From an uncultured Oscillospiraceae bacterium (GTDB taxonomy: Bacteria > Bacillota_A > Clostridia > Oscillospirales > Oscillospiraceae), in assembly GCA_900757695.1 (NCBI GenBank), contig CAAEOU010000283.1:1-22108 (forward strand): DNA of 22,108 bases, written 5' to 3'. The stretch's first letter is position 1, and each line of letters opens with the position of its first letter. The notes beneath the pieces were generated by a model, which was not told the origin of the DNA, did no database searches, and saw only the letters and a list, made by a program, of their open reading frames with translations. Below are positions 7,586 to 14,765 of the stretch, one piece after another. The position numbers were made by a program, and so were the translations under genes.

Positions 7586-8167
7586 ATGAACGATCAGGAT
7601 ATGGTGGAGATCCGCTGGCATGGCCGCGGCGGGCAGGGCGCAAAAACCGCATGCCTGCTGCTGGCAGACGCAGCGTTTTCCTCCGGGAAATATGTACAGG
7701 GATTCCCGGAATACGGCCCGGAGCGCAGCGGCGCTCCCATCACGGCCTATAACCGCATCAGCACCCAGCGGTGCAACATCCACTCCAATATCTACGAGCC
7801 GGACTATGTGGTTGTGGTAGACGAGGGGCTCATTGCATGTGTAGATGTTACTGCGGGCCTCAAGGAGAGCGGAGCCATCATCATCAATACAAAGAAGACT
7901 CCGGAGGAGATGCGCCCGCTGCTGGGGGGCTACGCCGGTCGGGTATGTACCATCGATGCAAACGGCATTTCCAAAGAGATCCTTGGAAAGGTTTTTCCCA
8001 ACACCCCCATGCTGGCGGCTACCGTAAAGGTCAGCGGTGTGGTGGATCCGGATAAGTTCAAGGCAGATATGGAGGAGTCCTTCCACCACAAATTTGCCAC
8101 CAAGCCCCAGGTCATTGCGGGCAATATGAAGGTTTTGAGCATTTCCATGGAGGAGGTACAGGGATGA
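7586..8167 (+). CDS. 2-oxoacid:ferredoxin oxidoreductase, gamma subunit
   Basis: A 193-residue gamma subunit. It opens with EIRWHGRGGQGAKTACLLLADAAF and continues to FPEYGPERSGAPITAYNRIS, the hallmark start of the POR/KOR gamma family. It is part of the four-subunit enzyme that interconverts a 2-oxoacid plus CoA with acyl-CoA, CO2 and reduced ferredoxin in the cytoplasm. The ATG at 7586 follows AGGGAGG (7572-7578). Its stop overlaps the delta start as ATGA. The order gamma-delta-alpha-beta matches the heterotetrameric pyruvate and 2-ketoisovalerate oxidoreductases of Thermotoga and archaea. It is the first gene after the T-box, so all four subunits are under that switch. Substrate cannot be read from this subunit. 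Confidence 0.93.
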   Translation: MNDQDMVEIRWHGRGGQGAKTACLLLADAAFSSGKYVQGFPEYGPERSGAPITAYNRISTQRCNIHSNIYEPDYVVVVDEGLIACVDVTAGLKESGAIIINTKKTPEEMRPLLGGYAGRVCTIDANGISKEILGKVFPNTPMLAATVKVSGVVDPDKFKADMEESFHHKFATKPQVIAGNMKVLSISMEEVQG

Positions 8168-8466
8168 TTTACGCAAAGGATATTCATGAAAATTCCCCGT
8201 GGCAGCAGCTGACTCCCGGCGGTGAGATCTATGAGCCTGCCACTTCGCTGGCATTCAACACCGGCGATTGGCGGACGCAGACCCCGGTATTTCTGGCGGA
8301 TAAGTGCAAGCAGTGCCTTCTGTGTGTGCCCTACTGTCCCGACAGCGCCATTCCGGTAAAGGATGGACGCCGGGGGGAGTTTGACCTTCAGCACTGTAAG
8401 GGCTGCGGCATCTGTATTACCGCATGTCCCTTTGACGCAATCAAATTTCAGGGGGAGGGAGAATAA
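8164..8466 (+). CDS. 2-oxoacid:ferredoxin oxidoreductase, delta (2[4Fe-4S] ferredoxin-like) subunit
   Basis: A 100-residue protein with two full [4Fe-4S] motifs: C48-x2-C51-x2-C54-x3-C58 (CKQCLLCVPYCP) and C78-x2-C81-x2-C84-x3-C88 (CKGCGICITACP). It carries electrons from the TPP-containing beta subunit to external ferredoxin. It is translationally coupled on both sides: ATGA overlap with the gamma gene and a one-base TAATG overlap with the alpha gene. Confidence 0.95.
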   Translation: MIYAKDIHENSPWQQLTPGGEIYEPATSLAFNTGDWRTQTPVFLADKCKQCLLCVPYCPDSAIPVKDGRRGEFDLQHCKGCGICITACPFDAIKFQGEGE

Positions 8467-9644
8467 TGGCGCATCTTGACAGACTTTCCGGCAACGAGGC
8501 TGTGGCCGTTGCCATGCGGCAGATCGACCCGGATGTAATGGGCGCGTTCCCCATTACGCCCTCCACGGAGATTCCACAGTATTTTGCACAGTATGTGGCA
8601 GATGGAAAGGTTCATACGGAGCTTGTTACGGTGGAATCCGAGCACAGCTCCATGTCGGTCTGCATCGGCGCAGCCGCCGCAGGCGGCCGGGCCATCAGTG
8701 CCACTTCTTCCTGTGGACTGGCCCTGATGTATGAGCTTTTGTATGTGGCGGCGTCCAGCCGACTGCCGATCGTGCTGGCGGTTTCCACCCGGGCTCTGTC
8801 CGGCCCCATCAACATCAACAACGACCACTCCGATGCCATGGGCGCACGGGATGCCGGCTGGATCCAGATCTATGCGGAGAACAATCAGGAAGTCTATGAC
8901 AACTACGTACAGGCATTCCCCATTGCCGAGGCGGTGCGTCTGCCGGTGATGATCTGCATGGACGGCTTTATCACCTCCCATGCGGTGGAAAACATCGAAC
9001 TGCTGGAGGATGGAGAGGTCAAGGGCTTTGTGGGCGAGTATCACCCGGAGCATTCTCTTTTGAAGGCGGGGGAGACCATGGCTGTGGGCCCCTACGATGT
9101 GACCCATTACTACTTTGAGCATAAAAAGCAGGAGGCCGAGGCCATGAAGGCGGCCAAAGGCGCAATTCTGGAACAGGGCAAGCGCTTTGGACAGATGACC
9201 GGCAGAACCTACGGATTCTTTGAGGAATACTGTATGGAGGACGCCGAAGAGGCGCTGGTGCTCATTGGTTCCACTGCCGGTACGGCCAAGGCTACGGTGG
9301 ATCAGCTCCGTGCGCAGGGGAAGAAGGTGGGGCTTGTGAAGCTCCGGGTCTTCCGGCCATTCCCGGCGGAGGAACTGGCGCAGGCCCTGTCCCATTGCAA
9401 GGCCGTGGCGGTCATGGATAAGTCTGAGGGCTTCAGCGCCTGCGGCGGCCCGATTTTTGCGGAGACCCGCAGTGCCCTATATGATCTGGAAAATCGGCCC
9501 AAGCTCATCAACGTGGTCTATGGCCTTGGCGGCCGGGATGTGTCTACCGGGGATCTTGCAAACCTGTATCAGCGGCTGGAGCATATTGCCCAGACCGGCG
9601 AAGTCGGCGAAGTTTATATGCATATGGGCGTCAGGGGGGAATAA
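8466..9644 (+). CDS. 2-oxoacid:ferredoxin oxidoreductase, alpha subunit
   Basis: A 392-residue alpha subunit of the PorA/VorB type. The pyrimidine-binding domain begins LSGNEAVAVAMRQIDPDVMGAFPITPSTEI, where the YPITPST-like motif is FPITPST. VTVESEHSSMSVCIGAAAAG contains the glutamate expected to contact the TPP aminopyrimidine. The C-terminal transketolase-like domain holds LIGSTAGTAKATVDQLRAQGKKVGLVKLRVFRPFP, typical of the family. It pairs with the beta subunit to form the TPP active site. Length and motifs favour pyruvate- or branched-chain-type enzymes over the 2-oxoglutarate type, though I cannot separate these by eye. Confidence 0.93.
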   Translation: MAHLDRLSGNEAVAVAMRQIDPDVMGAFPITPSTEIPQYFAQYVADGKVHTELVTVESEHSSMSVCIGAAAAGGRAISATSSCGLALMYELLYVAASSRLPIVLAVSTRALSGPININNDHSDAMGARDAGWIQIYAENNQEVYDNYVQAFPIAEAVRLPVMICMDGFITSHAVENIELLEDGEVKGFVGEYHPEHSLLKAGETMAVGPYDVTHYYFEHKKQEAEAMKAAKGAILEQGKRFGQMTGRTYGFFEEYCMEDAEEALVLIGSTAGTAKATVDQLRAQGKKVGLVKLRVFRPFPAEELAQALSHCKAVAVMDKSEGFSACGGPIFAETRSALYDLENRPKLINVVYGLGGRDVSTGDLANLYQRLEHIAQTGEVGEVYMHMGVRGE

Positions 9645-9647
9645 GTC

Positions 9648-10577
9648 ATGGCATATCAGTTTAAGAAAGAGTTAGAAAAGCCGGAACGCTTTGTGGGCGG
9701 TCATCGGCTGTGCGCCGGATGCGGCGCAGGGATTACCTGCCGGGCGGTCATGCGGGCGCTGGAGCCCGAGGATCGGGCGGTGATCACCAATGCCACGGGC
9801 TGTCTGGAGGTCTCCTCCTTTATGTATCCCTACACATCATGGACAGAGAGCTATGTGCACTCGGCCTTTGAGAATGCGGCGGCCACCTGCTCCGGCGTGG
9901 AGGCCTGCTATAAGGCACTGAAGAAGCAGGGAAAGGTACAGGAGAACTTTAAGTTTATCACCTTCGGCGGTGACGGCGGCACCTATGACATCGGCTTCCA
10001 GTCCCTTTCCGGCGCCATGGAGCGGGGACACGACATGGTATATGTCTGCTATGACAATGAGGCATACATGAATACGGGAATTCAGCGCTCTTCGTCTACG
10101 CCCCGGTTTGCAGATGCTACAACTGCGCCGGTAGGTTCTGAGATTCAGGGAAAACAGCAGGACAAGAAAGACCTTACCGCCATTATGGTAGCCCATGGGA
10201 TCCCCTATGTGGCGCAATCTACTTTCATCGGCAACTTCCGGGATCTCCATGAGAAGGCGAAGAAGGCCATCTATACCCATGGCCCCTGTTTCCTGAATGT
10301 GCTGTCTCCCTGCCCCAGAGGCTGGCAGTATGACACGGCGCAGCTGCCTACCATCTGTCAGCTGGCAGTGGATACCTGCCTGTGGCCCATGTATGAGGTG
10401 GAGAACGGCGAATGGCGGCTTACCTATGAGCCTAAGAAAAAGAAGCCCATCGAGGATTATATGCGCCTGCAGGGCCGCTTTAAGCATTGCTTTAAGAAGG
10501 GAAATGAGTGGATGCTGGAAAACGCTCAGGAGTATGTGGATCGTAAGTGGGAAGAGCTGCTGGCGAAGTGCAGATAA
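9648..10577 (+). CDS. 2-oxoacid:ferredoxin oxidoreductase, beta (TPP-binding) subunit
   Basis: A 309-residue beta subunit. The TPP/Mg motif runs from G108-D109-G110 (GGDGGTYDIGFQSLSG) to YDNEAYMNTG near 135-144. Cysteines C22 and C25 (HRLCAGCGAG), C52 (ATGCLEV) and C222 (LSPCPRGW) are placed like the proximal [4Fe-4S] ligands of heterotetrameric pyruvate oxidoreductases. The IQRSSSTPRFADATTAPVG stretch is close to the POR-type beta family. Start ATG 9648 has a GGGGGGA site 4-10 bases upstream. The stop is followed by a strong terminator. The T-box context suggests the physiological direction may be reductive carboxylation feeding an amino acid, which is inference. Confidence 0.94.
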   Translation: MAYQFKKELEKPERFVGGHRLCAGCGAGITCRAVMRALEPEDRAVITNATGCLEVSSFMYPYTSWTESYVHSAFENAAATCSGVEACYKALKKQGKVQENFKFITFGGDGGTYDIGFQSLSGAMERGHDMVYVCYDNEAYMNTGIQRSSSTPRFADATTAPVGSEIQGKQQDKKDLTAIMVAHGIPYVAQSTFIGNFRDLHEKAKKAIYTHGPCFLNVLSPCPRGWQYDTAQLPTICQLAVDTCLWPMYEVENGEWRLTYEPKKKKPIEDYMRLQGRFKHCFKKGNEWMLENAQEYVDRKWEELLAKCR

Positions 10578-10590
10578 GAGAATATGGACA

Positions 10591-10625
10591 AAAAGGCCCT
10601 CGGACATTATGTCCGGGGGCCTTTT
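10591..10625. terminator. Bidirectional intrinsic terminator
   Basis: A 15-bp stem (10591-10605 with 10611-10625, one G-U) around ATTAT. A-run on the left and T-run on the right serve both the oxidoreductase operon (+) and the small minus-strand gene whose stop lies 7 bases away. Confidence 0.9.
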
Positions 10626-10631
10626 CTGCAC

Positions 10632-11075
10632 TTAGCATGTGATGCTGGAAAGCAGAAAATCAATTGCAGGATCATTCCGCAGAGTGATAAGAGAAGTATA
10701 CTGTTGAGAGTAAAATTGGAATACAAGGGTGTTATAGCGATTGTCAGGGATAGTGGGGAGGTCCAGACGCACTTCCCAGCAGCCCTGCTGGCCACTGAGA
10801 TAGGCGGCGCAATGGCCGGATAATGCGCCACATGTGATTTGCTCTACCGGGGATAACAGCATGTACCCGCCCTCGGAGAAGATGTCCAGAAGTTCTAGTT
10901 CAGAGGGAAGCTGACTGTGACTTAGGCTCAGTGTAACGGTATAATCGCCCTCTGGTGCTGAGAGCAGCAGCGTTGGATCGACGAACTCCTCATGCTCTTG
11001 GAGCAACTGAAATCCGGTGGGAAGCTGGAACGTAACAGATTGGACTTCTAAAACAGCAGACTTTACAGTAAACAA
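10632..11075 (-). CDS. Small protein of unknown function, possibly PsbP/DcrB-like fold
   Basis: A 147-residue protein if started at TTG 11075, which lies 8 bases after GGAGG (11084-11088). An ATG at 11090 in frame would add 5 residues but has no ribosome binding site, so the TTG is preferred. No signal peptide, transmembrane segment or cofactor motif is seen. The layout (VTFQLPTGFQLL, then a central GHCAAYLSG turn, then EVRLDLP, YNTLVFQFYS and a final DFLLSSI) loosely recalls small alpha/beta proteins of the DcrB/PsbP-like type, but this is weak. It is transcribed divergently from an XRE regulator across a 130-base region with a palindromic site in its promoter, so the regulator may control it. 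Confidence 0.7.
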   Translation of the reverse strand: MFTVKSAVLEVQSVTFQLPTGFQLLQEHEEFVDPTLLLSAPEGDYTVTLSLSHSQLPSELELLDIFSEGGYMLLSPVEQITCGALSGHCAAYLSGQQGCWEVRLDLPTIPDNRYNTLVFQFYSQQYTSLITLRNDPAIDFLLSSITC

Positions 11076-11113
11076 TGTATGCACCTCCATGAATAGATGT
11101 GTAAAAAACTGTC

Positions 11114-11140
11114 AAATATATTCTAACATAGAAATATTTA
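11114..11140. promoter_or_regulatory. Candidate operator palindrome
   Basis: An imperfect AT-rich palindrome centred on TTCTA-ACA-TAGAA (11121-11133), flanked by AAATATA and ATATTTA. It covers the -10 and most of the spacer of the minus-strand promoter, where binding of the divergent XRE regulator would block transcription. Confidence 0.45.
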
Positions 11141-11148
11141 TATGACAA
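11120..11148 (-). promoter_or_regulatory. Promoter of the small minus-strand gene
   Basis: On the minus strand: TTGTCA (11148-11143), 17-base spacer, TAGAAT (11125-11120). Predicted start is near 11113, about 38 bases before the TTG start codon. Confidence 0.6.
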
Positions 11149-11208
11149 GTGAAAGATATAAAACATCTCAATTAAAAGGTAAAATGTTTACAAAAAGGAG
11201 GTGCTGCT

Positions 11209-11535
11209 GTGGATGTGCATGAAAGATTAATGGAGCTTTTGGATGAGCGTGGCTGGTCGGAATACAGGCTTGCCAGAGAAAGCGGTCTTTCGGACTCGAC
11301 GATCCATAACATTTACAAGCGGAACACCTCGCCTTCCATCCCTACCTTGGAGACAATCTGCAAAGGCTTCGGCATAACCCTGTCCCAATTTTTTGCGGAG
11401 GGGGAAATGGTGGAGATGACCCCGGAGCTAAAAGCACTCTTTGAAGGCTGGCGGCCACTGACGCCCCAGCAGAAGAAGGCTGTGCTCACCGTGGTAGAAG
11501 CCTTTGGGTCGGAGAGCCTGCAAACACCGGAATAA
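11209..11535 (+). CDS. XRE/Cro-type helix-turn-helix transcriptional regulator
   Basis: A 108-residue DNA-binding protein. Residues about 1-63 form a Cro/C1-type HTH: RLMELLDERGWSEYRLARES, then recognition region SDSTIHNIYKRNTSPSIPTL, then ETICKGFGITLSQFFAEG. A short C-terminal tail of about 45 residues (TPELKALFEGWRPLTPQQKKAVLTVVEAF) probably dimerises. The start is GTG 11209, 7 bases after GGAGG (11197-11201); no upstream ATG is in frame. It faces away from the small minus-strand gene and probably regulates that gene, itself, or both. Such compact single-HTH regulators are common in Clostridia, and no metabolic target can be named. Confidence 0.9.
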   Translation: MDVHERLMELLDERGWSEYRLARESGLSDSTIHNIYKRNTSPSIPTLETICKGFGITLSQFFAEGEMVEMTPELKALFEGWRPLTPQQKKAVLTVVEAFGSESLQTPE

Positions 11536-11560
11536 CTTCAAAATCATATCAAGGTGACAT

Positions 11561-11600
11561 ACGCCGCCGGAATGCATGTAGCATTTCGGCGGCGTCTTTT
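11561..11600 (+). terminator. Intrinsic terminator of the XRE regulator
   Basis: A 15-bp stem (11561-11575 with 11581-11595, one G-U), loop ATGTA, then CTTTTG. Confidence 0.9.
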
Positions 11601-11612
11601 GCATTTTGAGAG

Positions 11613-11647
11613 AAAAAAGTTCCGCAGTGGAAAAACCACTGCGGAAC
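11613..11647 (-). terminator. Intrinsic terminator of the BKACE gene
   Basis: A perfect 12-bp stem (11619-11630 with 11636-11647) with a 5-base loop, followed on the minus strand by TTTTTT (11618-11613). It lies 18 bases past the stop codon and faces the regulator's terminator. Confidence 0.9.
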
Positions 11648-11664
11648 CGATGTACAAGCGTAAA

Positions 11665-12678
11665 TTACTTCTTGCCGCCCATGGAAGTAGCAGCGAAGTA
11701 GGGGCCGCCGAACTCGTCAGCAACAGCCTGCTTAGCAGCTTCCAGATCCTCAACCTTAACAGCGTCGAGAGCAGCGCAGACAGCCTCGTGATCCAGAGGC
11801 TTCAGGCCCAGCATCTCACGAGCCTCAGCGGGGGTAGCAACCTCGTTGCCAAATGCCTCGATGGCACGGGCAGCGCGCTGAACCAGCATCAGGTTGGTAG
11901 CCAGGATCTTCTTACCGTCCTTGTCCTTGCCGTAAACAACGTTGTCTTCCATGCCGACACGGACATGGCCGCCGTTTGCGATGCAGGAGAACATAACGGG
12001 CAGATGACCCTTGCCGATGCCGAAGCCGGACCAGGTGCACTCAGCGGGCAGCTTGCCAGCAGCCTGCAGGTTGTGCATCTCATCGAGGAGGATCTGCAGA
12101 TCGTGGGGAGTAGCGTCCATGCCGCCAACTACGCCCAGGCAGAACTGGAAGTGCAGAGGAGCCTTTACGAAGCCCTTCTTCCAGTAGATGCCGACAGCAC
12201 GCAGAGCGCCGAAGTCGAAGATCTCGAACTCGGGCTTAATGTCCTTCTCCAGGTACAGGGTACCCAGGGTGGACAGCATGTTGGGGGAGTTGTGGAATAC
12301 GCCGCCGGGGATGCCCCAGTTGAAGGAGGAAGCATCAAAGGTGCCCATCTCAATGCCGGGGACATTCTTGTGGTGCAGCATACGCATAGCGTTGCCGTAG
12401 GGGGAGTCATCGGAAACACGGTTGTCACCGGAGGAGGTGCAGTTTACGATAACATCGCAGTCCTTGTGAGCACGGATCAGCTTGATGGTCTCGTAGAACT
12501 TTACGGGATCCATAACGCCTGCGCCGTTGTCGTCACGCATATGCAGGTGAACAACGGAAGCGCCAGCCTTCCAACACTCATAAGCGCACTCAGCGATCTG
12601 AGCGGGAGTCTCAGGGATGTCATAACCAGCGGGGGTTACAGCGCCGGTCAGAGCGGCGGTAATGATGGTCTTTGCCAT
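11665..12678 (-). CDS. BKACE-family beta-keto acid cleavage enzyme (DUF849)
   Basis: A 337-residue TIM-barrel enzyme. The family condenses a beta-keto acid with acetyl-CoA to give acetoacetate and a new CoA ester; the founding member is 3-keto-5-aminohexanoate cleavage enzyme of lysine fermentation. Visible signatures: N-terminal KTIITAALTGAVTP, zinc ligands H44 and H46 in VVHLHMRDD, PGIEMGTFD (E110), and NGGHVRVGMEDN, with R240 and E244 at the positions used for substrate binding and the third zinc ligand. Start ATG 12678 follows AAAGGA. It is about 40-60 residues longer than many family members, with an extra C-terminal tail after residue 290. The lysine-pathway partners (kdd, kal, kam) are not adjacent, so the substrate is open; a carnitine-type 3-keto acid is one option given the dehydrogenase at 18325. 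Strongly biased codons suggest high expression. Confidence 0.9.
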   Translation of the reverse strand: MAKTIITAALTGAVTPAGYDIPETPAQIAECAYECWKAGASVVHLHMRDDNGAGVMDPVKFYETIKLIRAHKDCDVIVNCTSSGDNRVSDDSPYGNAMRMLHHKNVPGIEMGTFDASSFNWGIPGGVFHNSPNMLSTLGTLYLEKDIKPEFEIFDFGALRAVGIYWKKGFVKAPLHFQFCLGVVGGMDATPHDLQILLDEMHNLQAAGKLPAECTWSGFGIGKGHLPVMFSCIANGGHVRVGMEDNVVYGKDKDGKKILATNLMLVQRAARAIEAFGNEVATPAEAREMLGLKPLDHEAVCAALDAVKVEDLEAAKQAVADEFGGPYFAATSMGGKK

Positions 12679-12738
12679 GAGAATCAATCCTTTCTTAACT
12701 TCAGCGCCCTCAAAGAGGACGCCTTTTATTCCTCTCCT

Positions 12739-12766
12739 ATTGTAACACAAAAAAGATGAAATGCAA
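12739..12766 (-). promoter_or_regulatory. Promoter of the BKACE gene, with a leader hairpin
   Basis: On the minus strand: TTGCAT (12766-12761), 16-base spacer, TACAAT (12744-12739). The roughly 54-base leader has a hairpin, GCGTCCTC-TTT-GAGGGCGC (8 pairs, one G-U), that could stabilise the mRNA. Confidence 0.75.
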
Positions 12767-12820
12767 TCCTTTTTCGCTGATTTATTGCGGAATAACAGAG
12801 CGGTTTTTTGCAGTTTGACC

Positions 12821-12867
12821 AAAAACGGAATCCCCGGGGCGCATCGGGGATTCGATGCGCTCCGGGG
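12821..12867 (-). terminator. Probable terminator of the solute-binding protein gene
   Basis: A 15-position stem (12832-12846 with 12853-12867, one mismatch), then six bases, then TTTTT on the minus strand (12825-12821). The T-run is slightly displaced, so efficiency is uncertain. Confidence 0.65.
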
Positions 12868-12879
12868 AAATGGGTCGGA

Positions 12880-14577
12880 TCATGCTTTGTACATACGGTT
12901 GTAGACGTCCTGATAGATCTCTACGCAGCGGGCAAGATCCATGGACTCGCACTGCTGTACGTAGGCGTCCCAGCTCTCATCGGTGAGCTCTGCTTCGCCG
13001 ATCATCCATTTGAGGATCTGCTCGGTGGCATAGGTGTAGAAAACGGCGGTGGCGTTGGTGTAGTTGTTGAACACCGGGTTGGTGTACATGTTGCGGAGGT
13101 TCATGACGTTGTAGCCGTCGGGATTGTGGACGATGAAGTCGGTATAAACGGGATCGCCGTTTGCATCGTACTCAAAGGCCACGCCTTCCTCGCCGTAGTT
13201 GGTGATCATATAGCCGTCCCAAGTGTAGAACCAGTTCATAAACTCAGCGGCCAGCTCGGGATCCTCACAGCCGGTGGTAATGGACATATTACCGTTGCCG
13301 GTGTGGCTGGTTTTCATGCGGAACTTGTAGGTGTCACCTGCGGTCTCCACCAGCGGCGCCATGGCCTCAAAATCAAAGGTGGGGGAGATGGCGGCCGCAG
13401 TCATGGTGGGGAACTTGTCGCCACGGATGGCGGTGACGGCACACTGGTCGTTTGACACATAGCTGTTGATGTAGTCGGGGCCGTAGGACTCGGAGTAGAA
13501 GTCATCCTTAATGAGACCGGCAGCATAGAACTTATGGAATGCATCAATATAGTTGCGGAAATGGTCATCAGTCAGAGAGGAGACCACGGTATCCCCGTCC
13601 ATCATCATGCCCAGATCCGTCCAGCCCAGATTGATGCCGGCGGTACCAAAGGCGCCGGTGAAGCCTTCCAGCACGGAGGAGTTGTCGATGAAGATGGGAT
13701 AGGTGCAGTTATACTGATTCTTGACAGCGGTGAGATAGTCGAACATGTCGTCCACGGTAACAGGGGCGTCCATGCCGAATTCCTGTGCCCAGTCGGCCCG
13801 ATAGCTGAGGCCCTGCTCGGAGACAACGTTGGAGGCCAGTGTCCAGATGCGCAGAATGCGCTGGTCATCGGTATAAATGCTCTTCATAGTATAGTCGTCC
13901 ATGGTGTCGACCAGCGCCATGTAGTTGGGCATATGCTCTTTGGCGAGATCGGTCATATCAATGATCACGTCATCGTCATAGGCTGCGGTAACACCGCCGG
14001 AGTAATAATCCATAGCCATGAAATCCGGATAGTCGCCGGTGGCGATGGTCAGGTTGAACTGCTCATAGGCGGCGGAGTCGGAGCACTCAATGAACTTCAT
14101 ATTGACGCCGGTGGCTTCTTCAATCAGAGGAAGGGTGGGCATATCGGCGTAGCTCTCCATGAGGCCGCTCCAGATGAAGGCGGAAAAGACCCGCCACATG
14201 GTCAGGGTAGTACCGTCTGCCAGCGGATAAGAGATGTCGGTTCCAACGCCCGCTTCCAAGGCACGGTAGTTCTCATTGGTTTCACGGCTCATGGCGGCGT
14301 ATTTTTCCGCCATGGTGGCGTATTCTACCGGAGCCTCTTCTTCCACGGAGGCTTCCTCCGGTTCTTCCACGGAGGCTTCCTCCGGTTCTTCCACGGAGGC
14401 TGCGGGAGCCGGTGCGGGGGCCTCGGAGGGGGCAGGGGCAGAGGCAGCTGCTTCGGAGGTCTCGGCGGGGGCAGAGTCCGCAGGGGCAGAGGCACTCTCG
14501 GATTTACCGCCGCAGCCGGAGAGCAGCGAGACAAGCATGGCAAAGCTCAACAGCAGAGCAAGCAGGGATTTACGCAT
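12880..14577 (-). CDS. ABC-transporter extracellular solute-binding lipoprotein (family 1-like)
   Basis: A 565-residue secreted lipoprotein. The signal peptide (MRKSLLALLLSFAMLVSLLSG) ends in lipobox LLSGC with C22 as the lipidated cysteine. Residues about 24-85 form a Ser/Ala/Pro/Glu-rich linker containing an octapeptide repeat (EEPEEASV). The remainder has the features of large carbohydrate- or oligopeptide-type solute-binding proteins: LTMWRVFSAF, LPLIEEATGVNMKFIE, YEQFNLTIATGDYPDFMAMD, and a C-terminal part rich in W, Y and N. It would capture a ligand at the membrane for an ABC permease, but no permease or ATPase gene is adjacent and it has its own promoter and terminator. The ligand is not predictable; lipidated sugar-binding proteins of this size are frequent in gut Clostridia. 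Start ATG 14577 follows AAAGGAG. Confidence 0.9.
   Translation of the reverse strand: MRKSLLALLLSFAMLVSLLSGCGGKSESASAPADSAPAETSEAAASAPAPSEAPAPAPAASVEEPEEASVEEPEEASVEEEAPVEYATMAEKYAAMSRETNENYRALEAGVGTDISYPLADGTTLTMWRVFSAFIWSGLMESYADMPTLPLIEEATGVNMKFIECSDSAAYEQFNLTIATGDYPDFMAMDYYSGGVTAAYDDDVIIDMTDLAKEHMPNYMALVDTMDDYTMKSIYTDDQRILRIWTLASNVVSEQGLSYRADWAQEFGMDAPVTVDDMFDYLTAVKNQYNCTYPIFIDNSSVLEGFTGAFGTAGINLGWTDLGMMMDGDTVVSSLTDDHFRNYIDAFHKFYAAGLIKDDFYSESYGPDYINSYVSNDQCAVTAIRGDKFPTMTAAAISPTFDFEAMAPLVETAGDTYKFRMKTSHTGNGNMSITTGCEDPELAAEFMNWFYTWDGYMITNYGEEGVAFEYDANGDPVYTDFIVHNPDGYNVMNLRNMYTNPVFNNYTNATAVFYTYATEQILKWMIGEAELTDESWDAYVQQCESMDLARCVEIYQDVYNRMYKA
14338..14401. repeat. 24-bp tandem repeat, about 2.7 copies, inside the lipoprotein linker
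   Basis: Exact copies at 14338-14361 and 14362-14385 and a partial copy at 14386-14401. In frame they encode the acidic octapeptide EEPEEASV. Copy number probably varies by slippage and changes linker length. Confidence 0.9.
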
Positions 14578-14625
14578 ATTTCATTCTCCTTTCACACAAA
14601 ACTGCAATCAGTTCTATATGAAAGT

Positions 14626-14654
14626 ATTATAAAATCTCCCATATGGTTTGTCTA
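14626..14654 (-). promoter_or_regulatory. Promoter of the solute-binding lipoprotein gene
   Basis: On the minus strand: TAGACA (14654-14649), 17-base spacer, TATAAT (14631-14626). Leader of about 42 bases before the ATG. Confidence 0.8.
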
Positions 14655-14724
14655 TTTGGGATAATTCACAATAATCGCTTAATAAAATTGTAACAACTAT
14701 ACGCCGAAAGCAAAATCTGCACAG

Positions 14725-14756
14725 AAAAACACCCCTGCGAATACAAATCGCAGGGG
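14725..14756 (-). terminator. Intrinsic terminator of the 106-residue protein gene
   Basis: A perfect 9-bp stem (14732-14740 with 14748-14756), 7-base loop, then TGTTTTTC on the minus strand. Confidence 0.85.
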
Positions 14757-14765
14757 CGGGGACAA

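Noticed and set aside
11188..11203. GTG at 11201 as the XRE regulator start
   Set aside because: It overlaps the GGAGG ribosome binding site itself and is not in the regulator's frame; GTG 11209 has correct spacing.
11665..12678. Firm naming as kce of the lysine fermentation pathway
   Set aside because: None of the pathway partners is adjacent and the protein is longer than typical Kce, so only the BKACE family is supported.
11554..12759. 401-codon plus-strand open frame opposite the BKACE gene
   Set aside because: It is a shadow of strongly biased codons on the minus strand. It runs through two terminators, has no family resemblance and is low in complexity.
13534..14664. 376-codon plus-strand open frame opposite the lipoprotein gene
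   Set aside because: Gly/His-rich translation of the antisense of a clear lipoprotein gene; no ribosome binding site.
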